A stretch of DNA of 15,955 bases from Wenzhouxiangella sp. (lineage in GTDB: Bacteria; Pseudomonadota; Gammaproteobacteria; Xanthomonadales; Wenzhouxiangellaceae). The notes under the pieces were generated by a model that saw nothing but the letters and a program-made list of their open reading frames with translations, was not told the origin of the DNA and did no database searches. The translations under genes and the position numbers were made by a program. The stretch lies in contig JAGYMV010000010.1 of the NCBI GenBank assembly GCA_018400355.1, positions 1 through 15,955 of the forward strand, written 5' to 3'. Below are positions 7,115-14,083 of the stretch, one piece after another (positions within the stretch are counted from its first letter, which is position 1; the number at the start of each line of letters is the position of its first letter).

Positions 7115-7324
7115 ATGGCAGTTCAAAAGAGTCGTAAAACCCCCTCACGTCGTGGCATGCGCCGTTCGCATGATTCATTGACTGCAGCGGCTTTGTCGGA
7201 AGAACCCACCACCGGCGAAACACACCGTCGTCACCACGTGTCTGCTGAAGGCTTCTACCGCGGTCGTCAAGTCGTTGAAGTGGCGCCTGAGGTCGAAGAG
7301 ACCGAAGAAGAAGTCAACGAGTAA
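7115..7324 (+). CDS. rpmF: 50S ribosomal protein L32 with acidic C-terminal extension
   Basis: A structural protein of the large ribosomal subunit, 69 residues. MAVQKSRKTPSRRGMRRSHD is the family N-terminus, and the core continues through GETHRRHHVSAEGFYRGRQVV, matching E. coli L32 (57 residues). The zinc-binding Cys type is not present. Residues 55-69 are an added tail with 8 Glu and no basic residue, unusual for such a basic protein. GGAGAG lies 9 nt upstream of the ATG. A longer in-frame start at 7100 is rejected because it precedes the conserved N-terminus and would use the ribosome site as coding sequence. Confidence 0.96.
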   Translation: MAVQKSRKTPSRRGMRRSHDSLTAAALSEEPTTGETHRRHHVSAEGFYRGRQVVEVAPEVEETEEEVNE

Positions 7325-7334
7325 GATCTCGACT

Positions 7335-7365
7335 CGATGCGCCGGCCGGCTGGTTTGGCGCATCG
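7335..7365 (+). promoter_or_regulatory. Strong RNA hairpin between rpmF and plsX
   Basis: CGATGCGCC (7335-7343) and GGCGCATCG (7357-7365) are perfect 9-bp complements with a 13-nt loop. No T-run follows, so this is not a standard intrinsic terminator. It begins 10 nt after the rpmF stop and ends 10 nt before the likely plsX start. It could be an mRNA processing or stability element or could tune plsX translation; which one is inference. Confidence 0.6.
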
Positions 7366-7375
7366 CACATTCGTC

Positions 7376-8386
7376 ATGTCATCCCCTCGCATGATCACCG
7401 TCGCCATTGACGCCATGGGCGGAGATGGTGGGTTGCCTGTGAGCATTTCAGGCGCCCGCCTCGCGCTGGAAACAATGAGCGATTTGGCCGTCACTTTGGT
7501 GGGCGATCAATCAGCCATTCATGATGCATTGGTCAATTTTCCCGATCCGCTCCGGTCTCGGGCTGATGTGGTTCATGCACCCACGGTATTGCCCGCAGAC
7601 GTCAGTCCAGCCCAAGCCATTCGGTCAGGGCACACGAGTTCCATGGCTCAGGCTCTTTTGCAGGTTAAAGAGGGGCAGGCTCAGGCGATGGTCAGTTCTG
7701 GATCAACCACGGGCTTGATGGCGCTGTCGCGCCACTTGCTGGGCATGCGACCCGGTGTGGAGCGCCCCGCATTGATGACGCAGCTCCCCACCCAGGGTGA
7801 TCCGGTTTGGGTTCTTGATCTGGGTGCCAATGTGGGCGTGGATGCGCAAAGACTGCTGGAGTTTGCTCAGCTGGGCACACAAGCTTTGGTTTCTCTGAAC
7901 AAACAGGCACCGAAAGTGGCGTTGCTCAATATCGGGTCAGAGCCTCGGAAGGGGCCTGATGTGATCCGTGAAGCAGCGCGTCTTCTTGAGGCCGATACCG
8001 ACATCAATTATCAGGGTTTTATTGAGGCCGATCGCGTATTTTATGGTGGTGTTGATTTGGTCGTTTGTGATGGTTTTGCTGGCAACATCTTGCTCAAGAG
8101 CGCAGAGGGGGCTGTCTCGCTGGTGATGACGGCTTTGAAGGGGCCGGTTAATCCGGGGCTGTGGGCGCGATGGGCCCGCCGACTGACCCGCTCGCGGTTT
8201 CGCCATGTTTATGAGACACTCGAACCTTCCCGTCACAATGGCGCCCCATTATTGGGCGTCGAGGGGTTGGTGATAAAAAGTCATGGAGGCTCTAGCGCGC
8301 AAGGTCTGGCGCATGCCATTGAATTGGCCTTTCAGGAAGCAACAATGAAGAGCAAATCGATGAATCCAAGTGTTGGAGAGCAGTGA
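7376..8386 (+). CDS. plsX: Phosphate acyltransferase PlsX
   Basis: Makes acyl-phosphate from acyl-ACP and phosphate, the acyl donor for PlsY in phospholipid synthesis; a peripheral membrane enzyme. Family motifs run in order: IAIDAMGGD-type VAIDAMGGDGG at the N-terminus, QAIRSGHTSSM, AMVSSGSTTGLMALS, VLDLGANV, ALLNIGSEPRKG, VVCDGFAGNILLKS and GVEGLVIKSHG. From the ATG at 7376 it has 336 residues, close to E. coli (about 350). An ATG at 7391 is equally possible. Neither start has a ribosome site, and an upstream in-frame ATG at 7337 lies inside the hairpin stem. The stop abuts the fabH start with no gap. Confidence 0.96.
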   Translation: MSSPRMITVAIDAMGGDGGLPVSISGARLALETMSDLAVTLVGDQSAIHDALVNFPDPLRSRADVVHAPTVLPADVSPAQAIRSGHTSSMAQALLQVKEGQAQAMVSSGSTTGLMALSRHLLGMRPGVERPALMTQLPTQGDPVWVLDLGANVGVDAQRLLEFAQLGTQALVSLNKQAPKVALLNIGSEPRKGPDVIREAARLLEADTDINYQGFIEADRVFYGGVDLVVCDGFAGNILLKSAEGAVSLVMTALKGPVNPGLWARWARRLTRSRFRHVYETLEPSRHNGAPLLGVEGLVIKSHGGSSAQGLAHAIELAFQEATMKSKSMNPSVGEQ

Positions 8387-9367
8387 ATGAGTGAGCGCAT
8401 CTATTCTCGAATCAGTGGCACAGGCCATTGCCTGCCTGAGCAGGTATTGACCAACAAAGACCTAGAGAAGCTCGTGGATACCAGTGATCAGTGGATTCAA
8501 GAGCGGACAGGCATCAAGGAGCGTCGCGTTGCCGCTGAGGGTGAGACCACCTGCGATTTGGCTGAGGTTGCCTCCAAACGTGCTTTGGAGGCCGCGGGTT
8601 TGGCCCCGTCCGATATTGATTTGTTGGTGGTGGGAACCACCACGCCTGATTTGGTGTTTCCCTCCACAGCCTGTTTGCTGCAACACCGCTTGGGGCTCGG
8701 TGAGTGCGGTGCTTTTGACGTCAACGCAGCGTGCTCTGGATTTGTGTATGCGCTTTCTGTGGCCGACCAATACATTCGATCGGGTCAGGCAAAGCATGTG
8801 TTGGTGGTCGGTGCTGAAACGCTGACCCGTATGCTCGACTGGGATGATCGACAAACCTGTGTGTTGTTTGGTGATGGCGCAGGCGCAGCCGTCTTAAGTG
8901 CCGACACATCGCCAGGCATATTATCAACGCACCTACACGCCAATGGCGCTCATGCAGACTTGTTAAAAGTCGATGTGGGTGTGTCGCGCGGGTTCAAGCC
9001 CGACGAGCCCCGGGCGGGCATTTCGGTGTCAATGCGTGGCAACGAGGTGTTCAAGGTGGCCGTCAATACACTCGGGCGCATCGTCGAAGAAACCCTTGAA
9101 GCCAACGGCATCGACCGCAGTGAGCTCGACTGGCTGATTCCACACCAAGCCAATCTCAGAATCATCAAAGCCACTGCCAAAAAACTCAATATGTCGATGG
9201 ATCAGGTGATTGTCACGGTAGACAAGCACGGCAATACATCAGCCGCTTCAGTGCCTTTGGCCCTCGATGAGGCGATTAGGAGTGGACGAGTTGAACGTGG
9301 GCAATTGATTTTGCTGGAAGCGTTTGGTGGTGGATTCACCTGGGCCGCGGCCCTTTTGAGGTACTGA
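8387..9367 (+). CDS. fabH: 3-oxoacyl-ACP synthase III (KAS III)
   Basis: Starts fatty-acid synthesis by condensing acetyl-CoA with malonyl-ACP. The 326-residue protein has the full catalytic triad: Cys at about 116 (NAACSGF), His at about 253 (IPHQAN) and Asn at about 283 (HGNTSAA). It also has the FGDGAGA motif, and its C-terminal GGGFTWAA loop fits the family. The ATG directly follows the plsX TGA, with GGAGAG 6 nt upstream, so it is translationally coupled. Substrate choice (acetyl- versus branched or longer primers) cannot be read from the sequence with confidence. Confidence 0.97.
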   Translation: MSERIYSRISGTGHCLPEQVLTNKDLEKLVDTSDQWIQERTGIKERRVAAEGETTCDLAEVASKRALEAAGLAPSDIDLLVVGTTTPDLVFPSTACLLQHRLGLGECGAFDVNAACSGFVYALSVADQYIRSGQAKHVLVVGAETLTRMLDWDDRQTCVLFGDGAGAAVLSADTSPGILSTHLHANGAHADLLKVDVGVSRGFKPDEPRAGISVSMRGNEVFKVAVNTLGRIVEETLEANGIDRSELDWLIPHQANLRIIKATAKKLNMSMDQVIVTVDKHGNTSAASVPLALDEAIRSGRVERGQLILLEAFGGGFTWAAALLRY

Positions 9368-9371
9368 TGCG

Positions 9372-10289
9372 ATGAGCATTGGCGTGATCTTTCCAGGGCA
9401 GGGCTCGCAGAGCATTGGTATGCTCACCGGGCTATCGTCTGAGTCTGTGAGCATTCGGGACACGATCTACGAGCAAGCATCGGATCGCCTTGGGTTTGAT
9501 GTGGGGCATTTGATCGCCGAGGGCCCTGTAGAAAAGCTCAATCAAACGCAGATCACTCAGCCGGTTTTATTGACCGTCAACCACGTTCTTTGGCTGATGT
9601 GGTCTGAGCGTTTTTTTGCAGACACACCGCCGATCGCTTTGGCCGGCCATAGCTTGGGCGAATTCAGTGCGTTGGTTGCCGCGGGTTGTCTCAGTTTTGA
9701 TGATGCATTGGATCTGGTGGCTTTGCGTGGCCAACTGATGCAGCAGGCTGTCCCTCAAGGCGTGGGCGCCATGGCCGCCATTCTTGGCCTACCCGATGAT
9801 GTGGTCGAAGCGATTTGTCGCGAGGTGGCAGAGGATGAGGTCGTCGCCCCCGCCAACTATAATTCACCCGGGCAGTTGGTGATCGCAGGGCATGCCTCTG
9901 CAGTCGAGCGGGCAATGCTGCAAGCCAAGGCAGCCGGGGCGAAGCGGGCTGTTGTGTTGCCTGTGAGTGTGCCATCGCATTGCGCGTTGATGGCCGAGGC
10001 CTCTCAAGCGCTGGCCGAACGCTTGGATCGTCTCGACATGGCGCCGCCTTCAATCCCAGTCTTTCATAATGTGGATGCCAAGCCCCGTGAGCATGCCGAG
10101 GGAGTTCGTGGGGCATTGGTCGCACAGTTGGCTCAGCCCGTTCATTGGACAGCAACCATTCGGGCGCTCAGCCAATTCGGCGTCGAGTGTTTCTATGAAT
10201 GTGGGCCAGGGCGCGTGCTCACCGGTCTTGGAAAACGCATTGAGAAGTCGGCACAGTGGGTTCCTTACGAGCAGGAGGTCAGTGAATGA
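9372..10289 (+). CDS. fabD: Malonyl-CoA:ACP transacylase
   Basis: Transfers malonate from CoA to ACP, supplying FabH and FabF. The 305-residue protein has N-terminal FPGQGSQ, the active-site Ser at about 94 in GHSLGEFSAL, Arg at about 119 (ALRGQLMQ) and the catalytic His at about 203 (VPSHCALM), all at nearly the same positions as in E. coli FabD. The start lies 4 nt after the fabH stop, with GAGG 10 nt upstream. An ATG at 9367 is in another frame and is not used. The stop overlaps fabG by 4 nt. Confidence 0.97.
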   Translation: MSIGVIFPGQGSQSIGMLTGLSSESVSIRDTIYEQASDRLGFDVGHLIAEGPVEKLNQTQITQPVLLTVNHVLWLMWSERFFADTPPIALAGHSLGEFSALVAAGCLSFDDALDLVALRGQLMQQAVPQGVGAMAAILGLPDDVVEAICREVAEDEVVAPANYNSPGQLVIAGHASAVERAMLQAKAAGAKRAVVLPVSVPSHCALMAEASQALAERLDRLDMAPPSIPVFHNVDAKPREHAEGVRGALVAQLAQPVHWTATIRALSQFGVECFYECGPGRVLTGLGKRIEKSAQWVPYEQEVSE

Positions 10290-11041
10290 GTAATGATTCT
10301 ACCCATCACCCAATCGAGCAGCCTTCAGTGGCTTTGGTCACAGGCGCCAGTCGTGGCATTGGGCGCGCCATTGCCGATCACCTCGCCGCGCTCGGGCATG
10401 ACGTCTTCGGAACAGCCACCTCTGTGTCTGGCGCTGAGGCCATCTCTGAGCGCTTAGGGGCAGGGCATGGCGTGGTGTTGGATGTGACCGATCCGGACAG
10501 CATTGATGCCGCCATGACCTTGGTTCAAGAACGTGCAGGTTGGCCATCGATCCTGGTCAACAATGCAGGGATCACAAAGGACCAGTTGTTGTTGCGACAG
10601 CGCGATGAAGAATGGCAGGCTGTGATTGATGCCAATTTAACCGGTGTGATGCGCGTGACCCGCGCTGCGTTAAAGGGGATGCTAAAAGCCCGCTTTGGGC
10701 GTTTGATTCACATATCATCTGTGGTGGCAGCCACGGGAAATCCAGGGCAGACCAACTATGCTGCAGCGAAAGCCGGCTTAGAAGGCTTTTCTCGGTCACT
10801 GGCTTTGGAGATTGCCAGCAGAAACATCACCAGCAATGTTGTGGCGCCAGGCTTCATTGAAACAGACATGACCGCCAGCCTGAGTGATGAGCAAAAAGAG
10901 CGTCTGATGGCGGGCATTCCCGCCAATCGCTTGGGGCAGCCAGCCGATGTCGCGCACTGTGTGGCATTTCTGGCAAGCCAGGGTGCAGGCTATGTGACCG
11001 GTCAAACGGTGCACGTCAATGGCGGGATGTATCTCACGTAA
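10286..11041 (+). CDS. fabG: 3-oxoacyl-ACP reductase
   Basis: NADPH-dependent short-chain dehydrogenase that reduces 3-ketoacyl-ACP in the elongation cycle. Motifs are TGASRGIG at about 19-26, NNAG at about 92-95, Asn at about 117, and the catalytic Ser145, Tyr158 and Lys162. The C-terminal GQTVHVNGGMYL is typical of FabG. The 251 residues include an N-terminal extension of roughly 12 compared with E. coli. AGGAGG lies 7 nt before the ATG, and the start overlaps the fabD stop (ATGA). No intrinsic terminator follows; the sequence after the stop is AT-rich. Confidence 0.97.
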   Translation: MSNDSTHHPIEQPSVALVTGASRGIGRAIADHLAALGHDVFGTATSVSGAEAISERLGAGHGVVLDVTDPDSIDAAMTLVQERAGWPSILVNNAGITKDQLLLRQRDEEWQAVIDANLTGVMRVTRAALKGMLKARFGRLIHISSVVAATGNPGQTNYAAAKAGLEGFSRSLALEIASRNITSNVVAPGFIETDMTASLSDEQKERLMAGIPANRLGQPADVAHCVAFLASQGAGYVTGQTVHVNGGMYLT

Positions 11042-11130
11042 GCTTTATAAATATAGTCTAAATAATTGATCTTATTGGGTATATTGGGTGTTTGACAGCG
11101 CAAAGCAAACGCTGAAGTTTTGACGCCCAA
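11042..11130 (+). other. AT-rich spacer with short repeats upstream of the acpP promoter
   Basis: No gene is seen here. The first 30 nt are strongly AT-rich and could serve as an upstream promoter element. ATTGGGT occurs twice at a 9-bp step (11074-11080 and 11083-11089). CAGCG and CGCTG (11096-11100, 11110-11114) form a weak 5-bp hairpin. TTTGAC also occurs twice. No hairpin followed by a T-run was found, so fabG transcription probably reads through into acpP. Confidence 0.4.
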
Positions 11131-11160
11131 CTGGCACTTGGGGCACTAAACCACTACAAT
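11131..11160 (+). promoter_or_regulatory. Promoter of acpP
   Basis: CTGGCA (11131-11136, 4 of 6 to the -35 consensus) is separated by 18 nt from TACAAT (11155-11160, 5 of 6 to the -10 consensus). Predicted start is at about 11167, giving a leader of about 34 nt with a good ribosome site. A dedicated acpP promoter makes sense because ACP is needed in far larger amounts than the other Fab proteins. Confidence 0.5.
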
Positions 11161-11200
11161 GAGTCGGCTAACTGATTATCTATCTGGAGGACCACGCACA

Positions 11201-11440
11201 ATGAGTAGCATTGAAGATCGAGTCAAGAAAATTGTGATTGAGCAATTGGGCGTCAAAGAAGAGGAAGTGACACCCAGTGCTTCGTTTGTCGATGACCTAG
11301 GCGCAGACTCACTCGACACCGTGGAGTTGGTGATGGCGCTCGAAGAAGAGTTTGAGTGTGAGATCCCTGATGAAGAGGCTGAGAAAATCACCAGCGTCCA
11401 GCAGGCCATCGATTACGTCAATAATCACGTCAATTCCTAA
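11201..11440 (+). CDS. acpP: Acyl carrier protein
   Basis: The 79-residue small acidic carrier that holds growing acyl chains on a 4'-phosphopantetheine arm. The attachment Ser is at about 37 in GADSLDTVELVMALEEEF, the near-invariant ACP signature, and the order of helices matches E. coli AcpP. GGAGG lies 10 nt before the ATG. The frame is open upstream to an ATG at 11159, but that ATG overlaps the -10 box and the added residues are not part of ACPs. fabF begins 13 nt after the stop. Confidence 0.98.
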   Translation: MSSIEDRVKKIVIEQLGVKEEEVTPSASFVDDLGADSLDTVELVMALEEEFECEIPDEEAEKITSVQQAIDYVNNHVNS

Positions 11441-11453
11441 TCGTTAATTTCCA

Positions 11454-12701
11454 GTGCGTGGCGAACGTCGCATTGTCATAACTGGGCTTGGCTGTATTAG
11501 CCCAGTGGGGTGTGATGTGCCGGCTGTGTGGTCGGCACTCACCTCTGGGACCAGTGGCATTGGTGAGGTCACTGCGTTCGACGCGGCGCCATTTAGTGCT
11601 CGGATAGCGGGTGAGGTCAAAGGCTTTGAGGTTGATCGATACCTGTCTTCCAAAGAAGCGCGCATTTCTGATCCATTCATCCATTATGGAATGGCAGCGG
11701 CCATTCAAGCCATTGAAGACGCCGGTCTTGATGCCAACCCAGATCAACCCGACCGTTATGGGTTGGCGATTGGTTCAGGCATTGGGGGCATTCAGACGAT
11801 CGAACAAACCTATCAGGCCTACATTGATAAAGGCCCCCGGAAAATCTCTCCTTTCTTTGTGCCGGGCTGCATCATCAACATGATCGCGGGCAACATTTCC
11901 ATTCGATATGGTTTTAAAGGCCCCAACATCAGTATTGTCACCGCCTGTACCACAGCGACGCACAACATCGGCCAAGCCGCACGCATGATTGCGTATGGCG
12001 ATGCCGATGTCATGGTGGCGGGGGGGTCTGAGTATGGCACCACGCCCACCGCCTATGGCGGATTCACGGCGGCCAGGGCATTGTCGACCAGAAACGATGA
12101 GCCTGAGAAAGCCAGCCGTCCATGGGATGTCGACCGCGATGGATTTGTTCTTTCCAATGGCGCTGCGGTGATTGTTTTGGAAAGCCTAGACTCAGCAAAG
12201 AAGCGGGGCGCCCCCATCTATGCTGAGATCAAAGGATTTGGCATGAGTGGCGACGCCTATCACATGACCGCGCCACCGGAAGGCGGGGCAGGTGCTGCGC
12301 AGTGCATGTCTCAGGCATTGATCGATGCGGGCCTCAACCCAGACGATGTGGACTATATCAATGCCCATGGCACTTCGACGCCTGTGGGCGATTTGGCCGA
12401 GCTAGAGGCGGTCAGAACGGTTTTCGGGGATCACGCGCGAGAGTTACTGATGAGCTCAACAAAATCCATGACAGGCCATATGCTGGGTGCTGCGGGTGCC
12501 ATTGAACTCATCGCCTCTGTCCTTGCGATTCGCGATGGCATCGTGCCGCCCACCATCAATTTGGACCAAGCCGATCCGGCAGCAGAAGGGATGAATTTGG
12601 TGCCGCATGTGGCGCGTGAGCAACCGATCAAAGTCGCCTTGAGTAACTCATTTGGCTTTGGTGGGACCAACGGCTCAATCGTCATTTCAGATTTTAAGTG
12701 A
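11454..12701 (+). CDS. fabF: 3-oxoacyl-ACP synthase II (KAS II)
   Basis: The condensing enzyme for chain elongation. The 415-residue protein has the active Cys at about 165 (TACTTATHNIG), His at about 305 (NAHGTSTPVGD), Lys at about 337 and His at about 342 (STKSMTGHMLGAAG), then the glycine-rich NSFGFGGTN end. The start is GTG at 11454; a stop codon lies 9 nt upstream in frame, so no earlier start exists. There is no Shine-Dalgarno sequence in the 13-nt gap after acpP, so initiation probably depends on coupling and may be weak, which fits a large ACP excess. The stop overlaps the pabB GTG by 4 nt (GTGA). Confidence 0.97.
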   Translation: MRGERRIVITGLGCISPVGCDVPAVWSALTSGTSGIGEVTAFDAAPFSARIAGEVKGFEVDRYLSSKEARISDPFIHYGMAAAIQAIEDAGLDANPDQPDRYGLAIGSGIGGIQTIEQTYQAYIDKGPRKISPFFVPGCIINMIAGNISIRYGFKGPNISIVTACTTATHNIGQAARMIAYGDADVMVAGGSEYGTTPTAYGGFTAARALSTRNDEPEKASRPWDVDRDGFVLSNGAAVIVLESLDSAKKRGAPIYAEIKGFGMSGDAYHMTAPPEGGAGAAQCMSQALIDAGLNPDDVDYINAHGTSTPVGDLAELEAVRTVFGDHARELLMSSTKSMTGHMLGAAGAIELIASVLAIRDGIVPPTINLDQADPAAEGMNLVPHVAREQPIKVALSNSFGFGGTNGSIVISDFK

Positions 12702-14083
12702 GCCCGACCAGACGGATGCATCCGTCGGATCCAGCACCCGCGCCCAGACGCATCTCAAATGCAATCGGGCTGGTCGATGTTCTCTCAACCTATCCCAATC
12801 AGTGGCGCTTTCTGTTGGCCAGTGAAGGCGGTGCGGGTCTTCCTTCCGCGCGTTGGTCTTTGCTGTTGCGTCACACGGGTGAGGAGCTCATCCAAGGTGA
12901 CACCGACACAGCCCACTTCCTAGACCAATTCCAGGATGCATTGGATCGATCAGCCCGTCCTTTTGAGGATGCCGGCTTGCCGTTTTTGGGTGGCTGGTTT
13001 GTCTATCTGGGCTATGAAGTGGCCGCAGAGATTGAGCCGAGTCTGGGGCTCCCAGCGAGTACGGACCCGCTGCCCAGAGCGTATGCGGCGCGTTGTGCTT
13101 GTGCGCTCATTCATGACCACTGGGCGGATGAAACGTGGCTGGTTGCCGAAACCAATGCCCTCATGAGTCTTGCTCAGCAAGAGCTGGCCGAGATCTCGTG
13201 TGGCGAAACCCCCAGCTTTCAGAGCGCTTCGTTGCAGGGGTTGTCTGCGAGCTTGAGTTCAGACGAGCCAGAGCAATTTAAAGAGGGCGTGGAGCGCATT
13301 TTGGCCTATATCCAGGCAGGTGATGTGTTTCAGGTGAATCTGTCTCGAGCTTGGCAGGCCCGGGGGGAGGGTGCGATTGACCCGCTGGCGCTTTATCATG
13401 CCCTAAGACGTGCCAATCCAGCGCCGTTTGCCGGTTATGCCAAGTTGCCAGGTGGCAGTGTGGTCAGTTCATCGCCTGAGCGGTTGGTCTCTAAAAGAGG
13501 GCAGCGGGTGCAAACACGGCCCATCGCCGGCACACGTCCGCGGGGCCTGACACAGCAAGATGATCAACGGTTGATGCAGGAACTGGCGAGCAATCTGAAA
13601 GAGCGCGCTGAGCACATTATGTTGATTGACTTAGAGCGAAATGACTTGGGGCGTGTGTGCCAAGCGGGGAGCATCGAGGTCGATGAGCTGATGGTGGTTG
13701 AAAGCTATGAGCATGTTCACCACATTGTCTCGAATGTTTCAGGTGAGTTGAGGTCTGATGCCACTGCCACTGATTTGATCCGTGCGGTGTTCCCTGGCGG
13801 CACGATCACCGGTTGTCCGAAAGTGCGGTGCATGGAGATCATTGCCGAGCTCGAGGGCGTTGGCCGAGGATGTTATACAGGTGCCATTGGGTATATTGGA
13901 AACAACGGTGTGATGGATTTGAATATTTTAATTCGCTCGGTCTGTGTGTATGGCGACACCTTGTCTTTTAGAACGGGGGCAGGCATTGTGGCTGACTCGA
14001 ATCCAAGCGCTGAACTCAAGGAGACGGAGTTTAAAGCGCGTGGCTTGATCCGCGCCCTCGATTGTGAGGGCCATCTGAAATGA
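12698..14083 (+). CDS. pabB: Aminodeoxychorismate synthase component I (PabB-like, anthranilate-synthase family)
   Basis: A chorismate-binding enzyme of about 461 residues, expected to make 4-amino-4-deoxychorismate from chorismate and ammonia for folate. Motifs are FQVNLSRAW near 211, SSSPERL near 258, QTRPIAGTRPRG near 272, LIDLERNDLGR near 309, FPGGTITGCPK near 365 and GAGIVADS near 427. E. coli PabB has PIKGT, whose Lys is the nucleophile; here it is PIAGT (Ala277), as in anthranilate synthase TrpE. The following pabC, overlapped by 4 nt, argues for the folate role. The N-terminal TrpE Trp-binding LLES motif reads LLAS here. Start is GTG 12698 (GTGA overlap with fabF) or ATG 12716; neither has a good ribosome site. 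No glutaminase (PabA) is in the window. Confidence 0.82.
   Translation: MSPTRRMHPSDPAPAPRRISNAIGLVDVLSTYPNQWRFLLASEGGAGLPSARWSLLLRHTGEELIQGDTDTAHFLDQFQDALDRSARPFEDAGLPFLGGWFVYLGYEVAAEIEPSLGLPASTDPLPRAYAARCACALIHDHWADETWLVAETNALMSLAQQELAEISCGETPSFQSASLQGLSASLSSDEPEQFKEGVERILAYIQAGDVFQVNLSRAWQARGEGAIDPLALYHALRRANPAPFAGYAKLPGGSVVSSSPERLVSKRGQRVQTRPIAGTRPRGLTQQDDQRLMQELASNLKERAEHIMLIDLERNDLGRVCQAGSIEVDELMVVESYEHVHHIVSNVSGELRSDATATDLIRAVFPGGTITGCPKVRCMEIIAELEGVGRGCYTGAIGYIGNNGVMDLNILIRSVCVYGDTLSFRTGAGIVADSNPSAELKETEFKARGLIRALDCEGHLK

Noticed and set aside
7337..7375. N-terminal extension of plsX from ATG 7337
   Set aside because: The ATG sits in a stable stem, and the added residues do not match PlsX, which begins just before VAIDAMGGD.
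9691..10155. Open frame of 154 codons antisense to fabD
   Set aside because: Rich in Arg, Pro and His as expected for the antisense of a GC-rich gene, with no motif.
11159..11200. N-terminal extension of acpP from ATG 11159
   Set aside because: It overlaps the -10 box and precedes a strong ribosome site for the canonical ACP start.
12698..14083. Reading the gene as trpE
   Set aside because: The Ala signature fits TrpE, but the gene overlaps pabC, the LLES Trp site is altered, and no trp genes are nearby. PabB kept, with the doubt stated.
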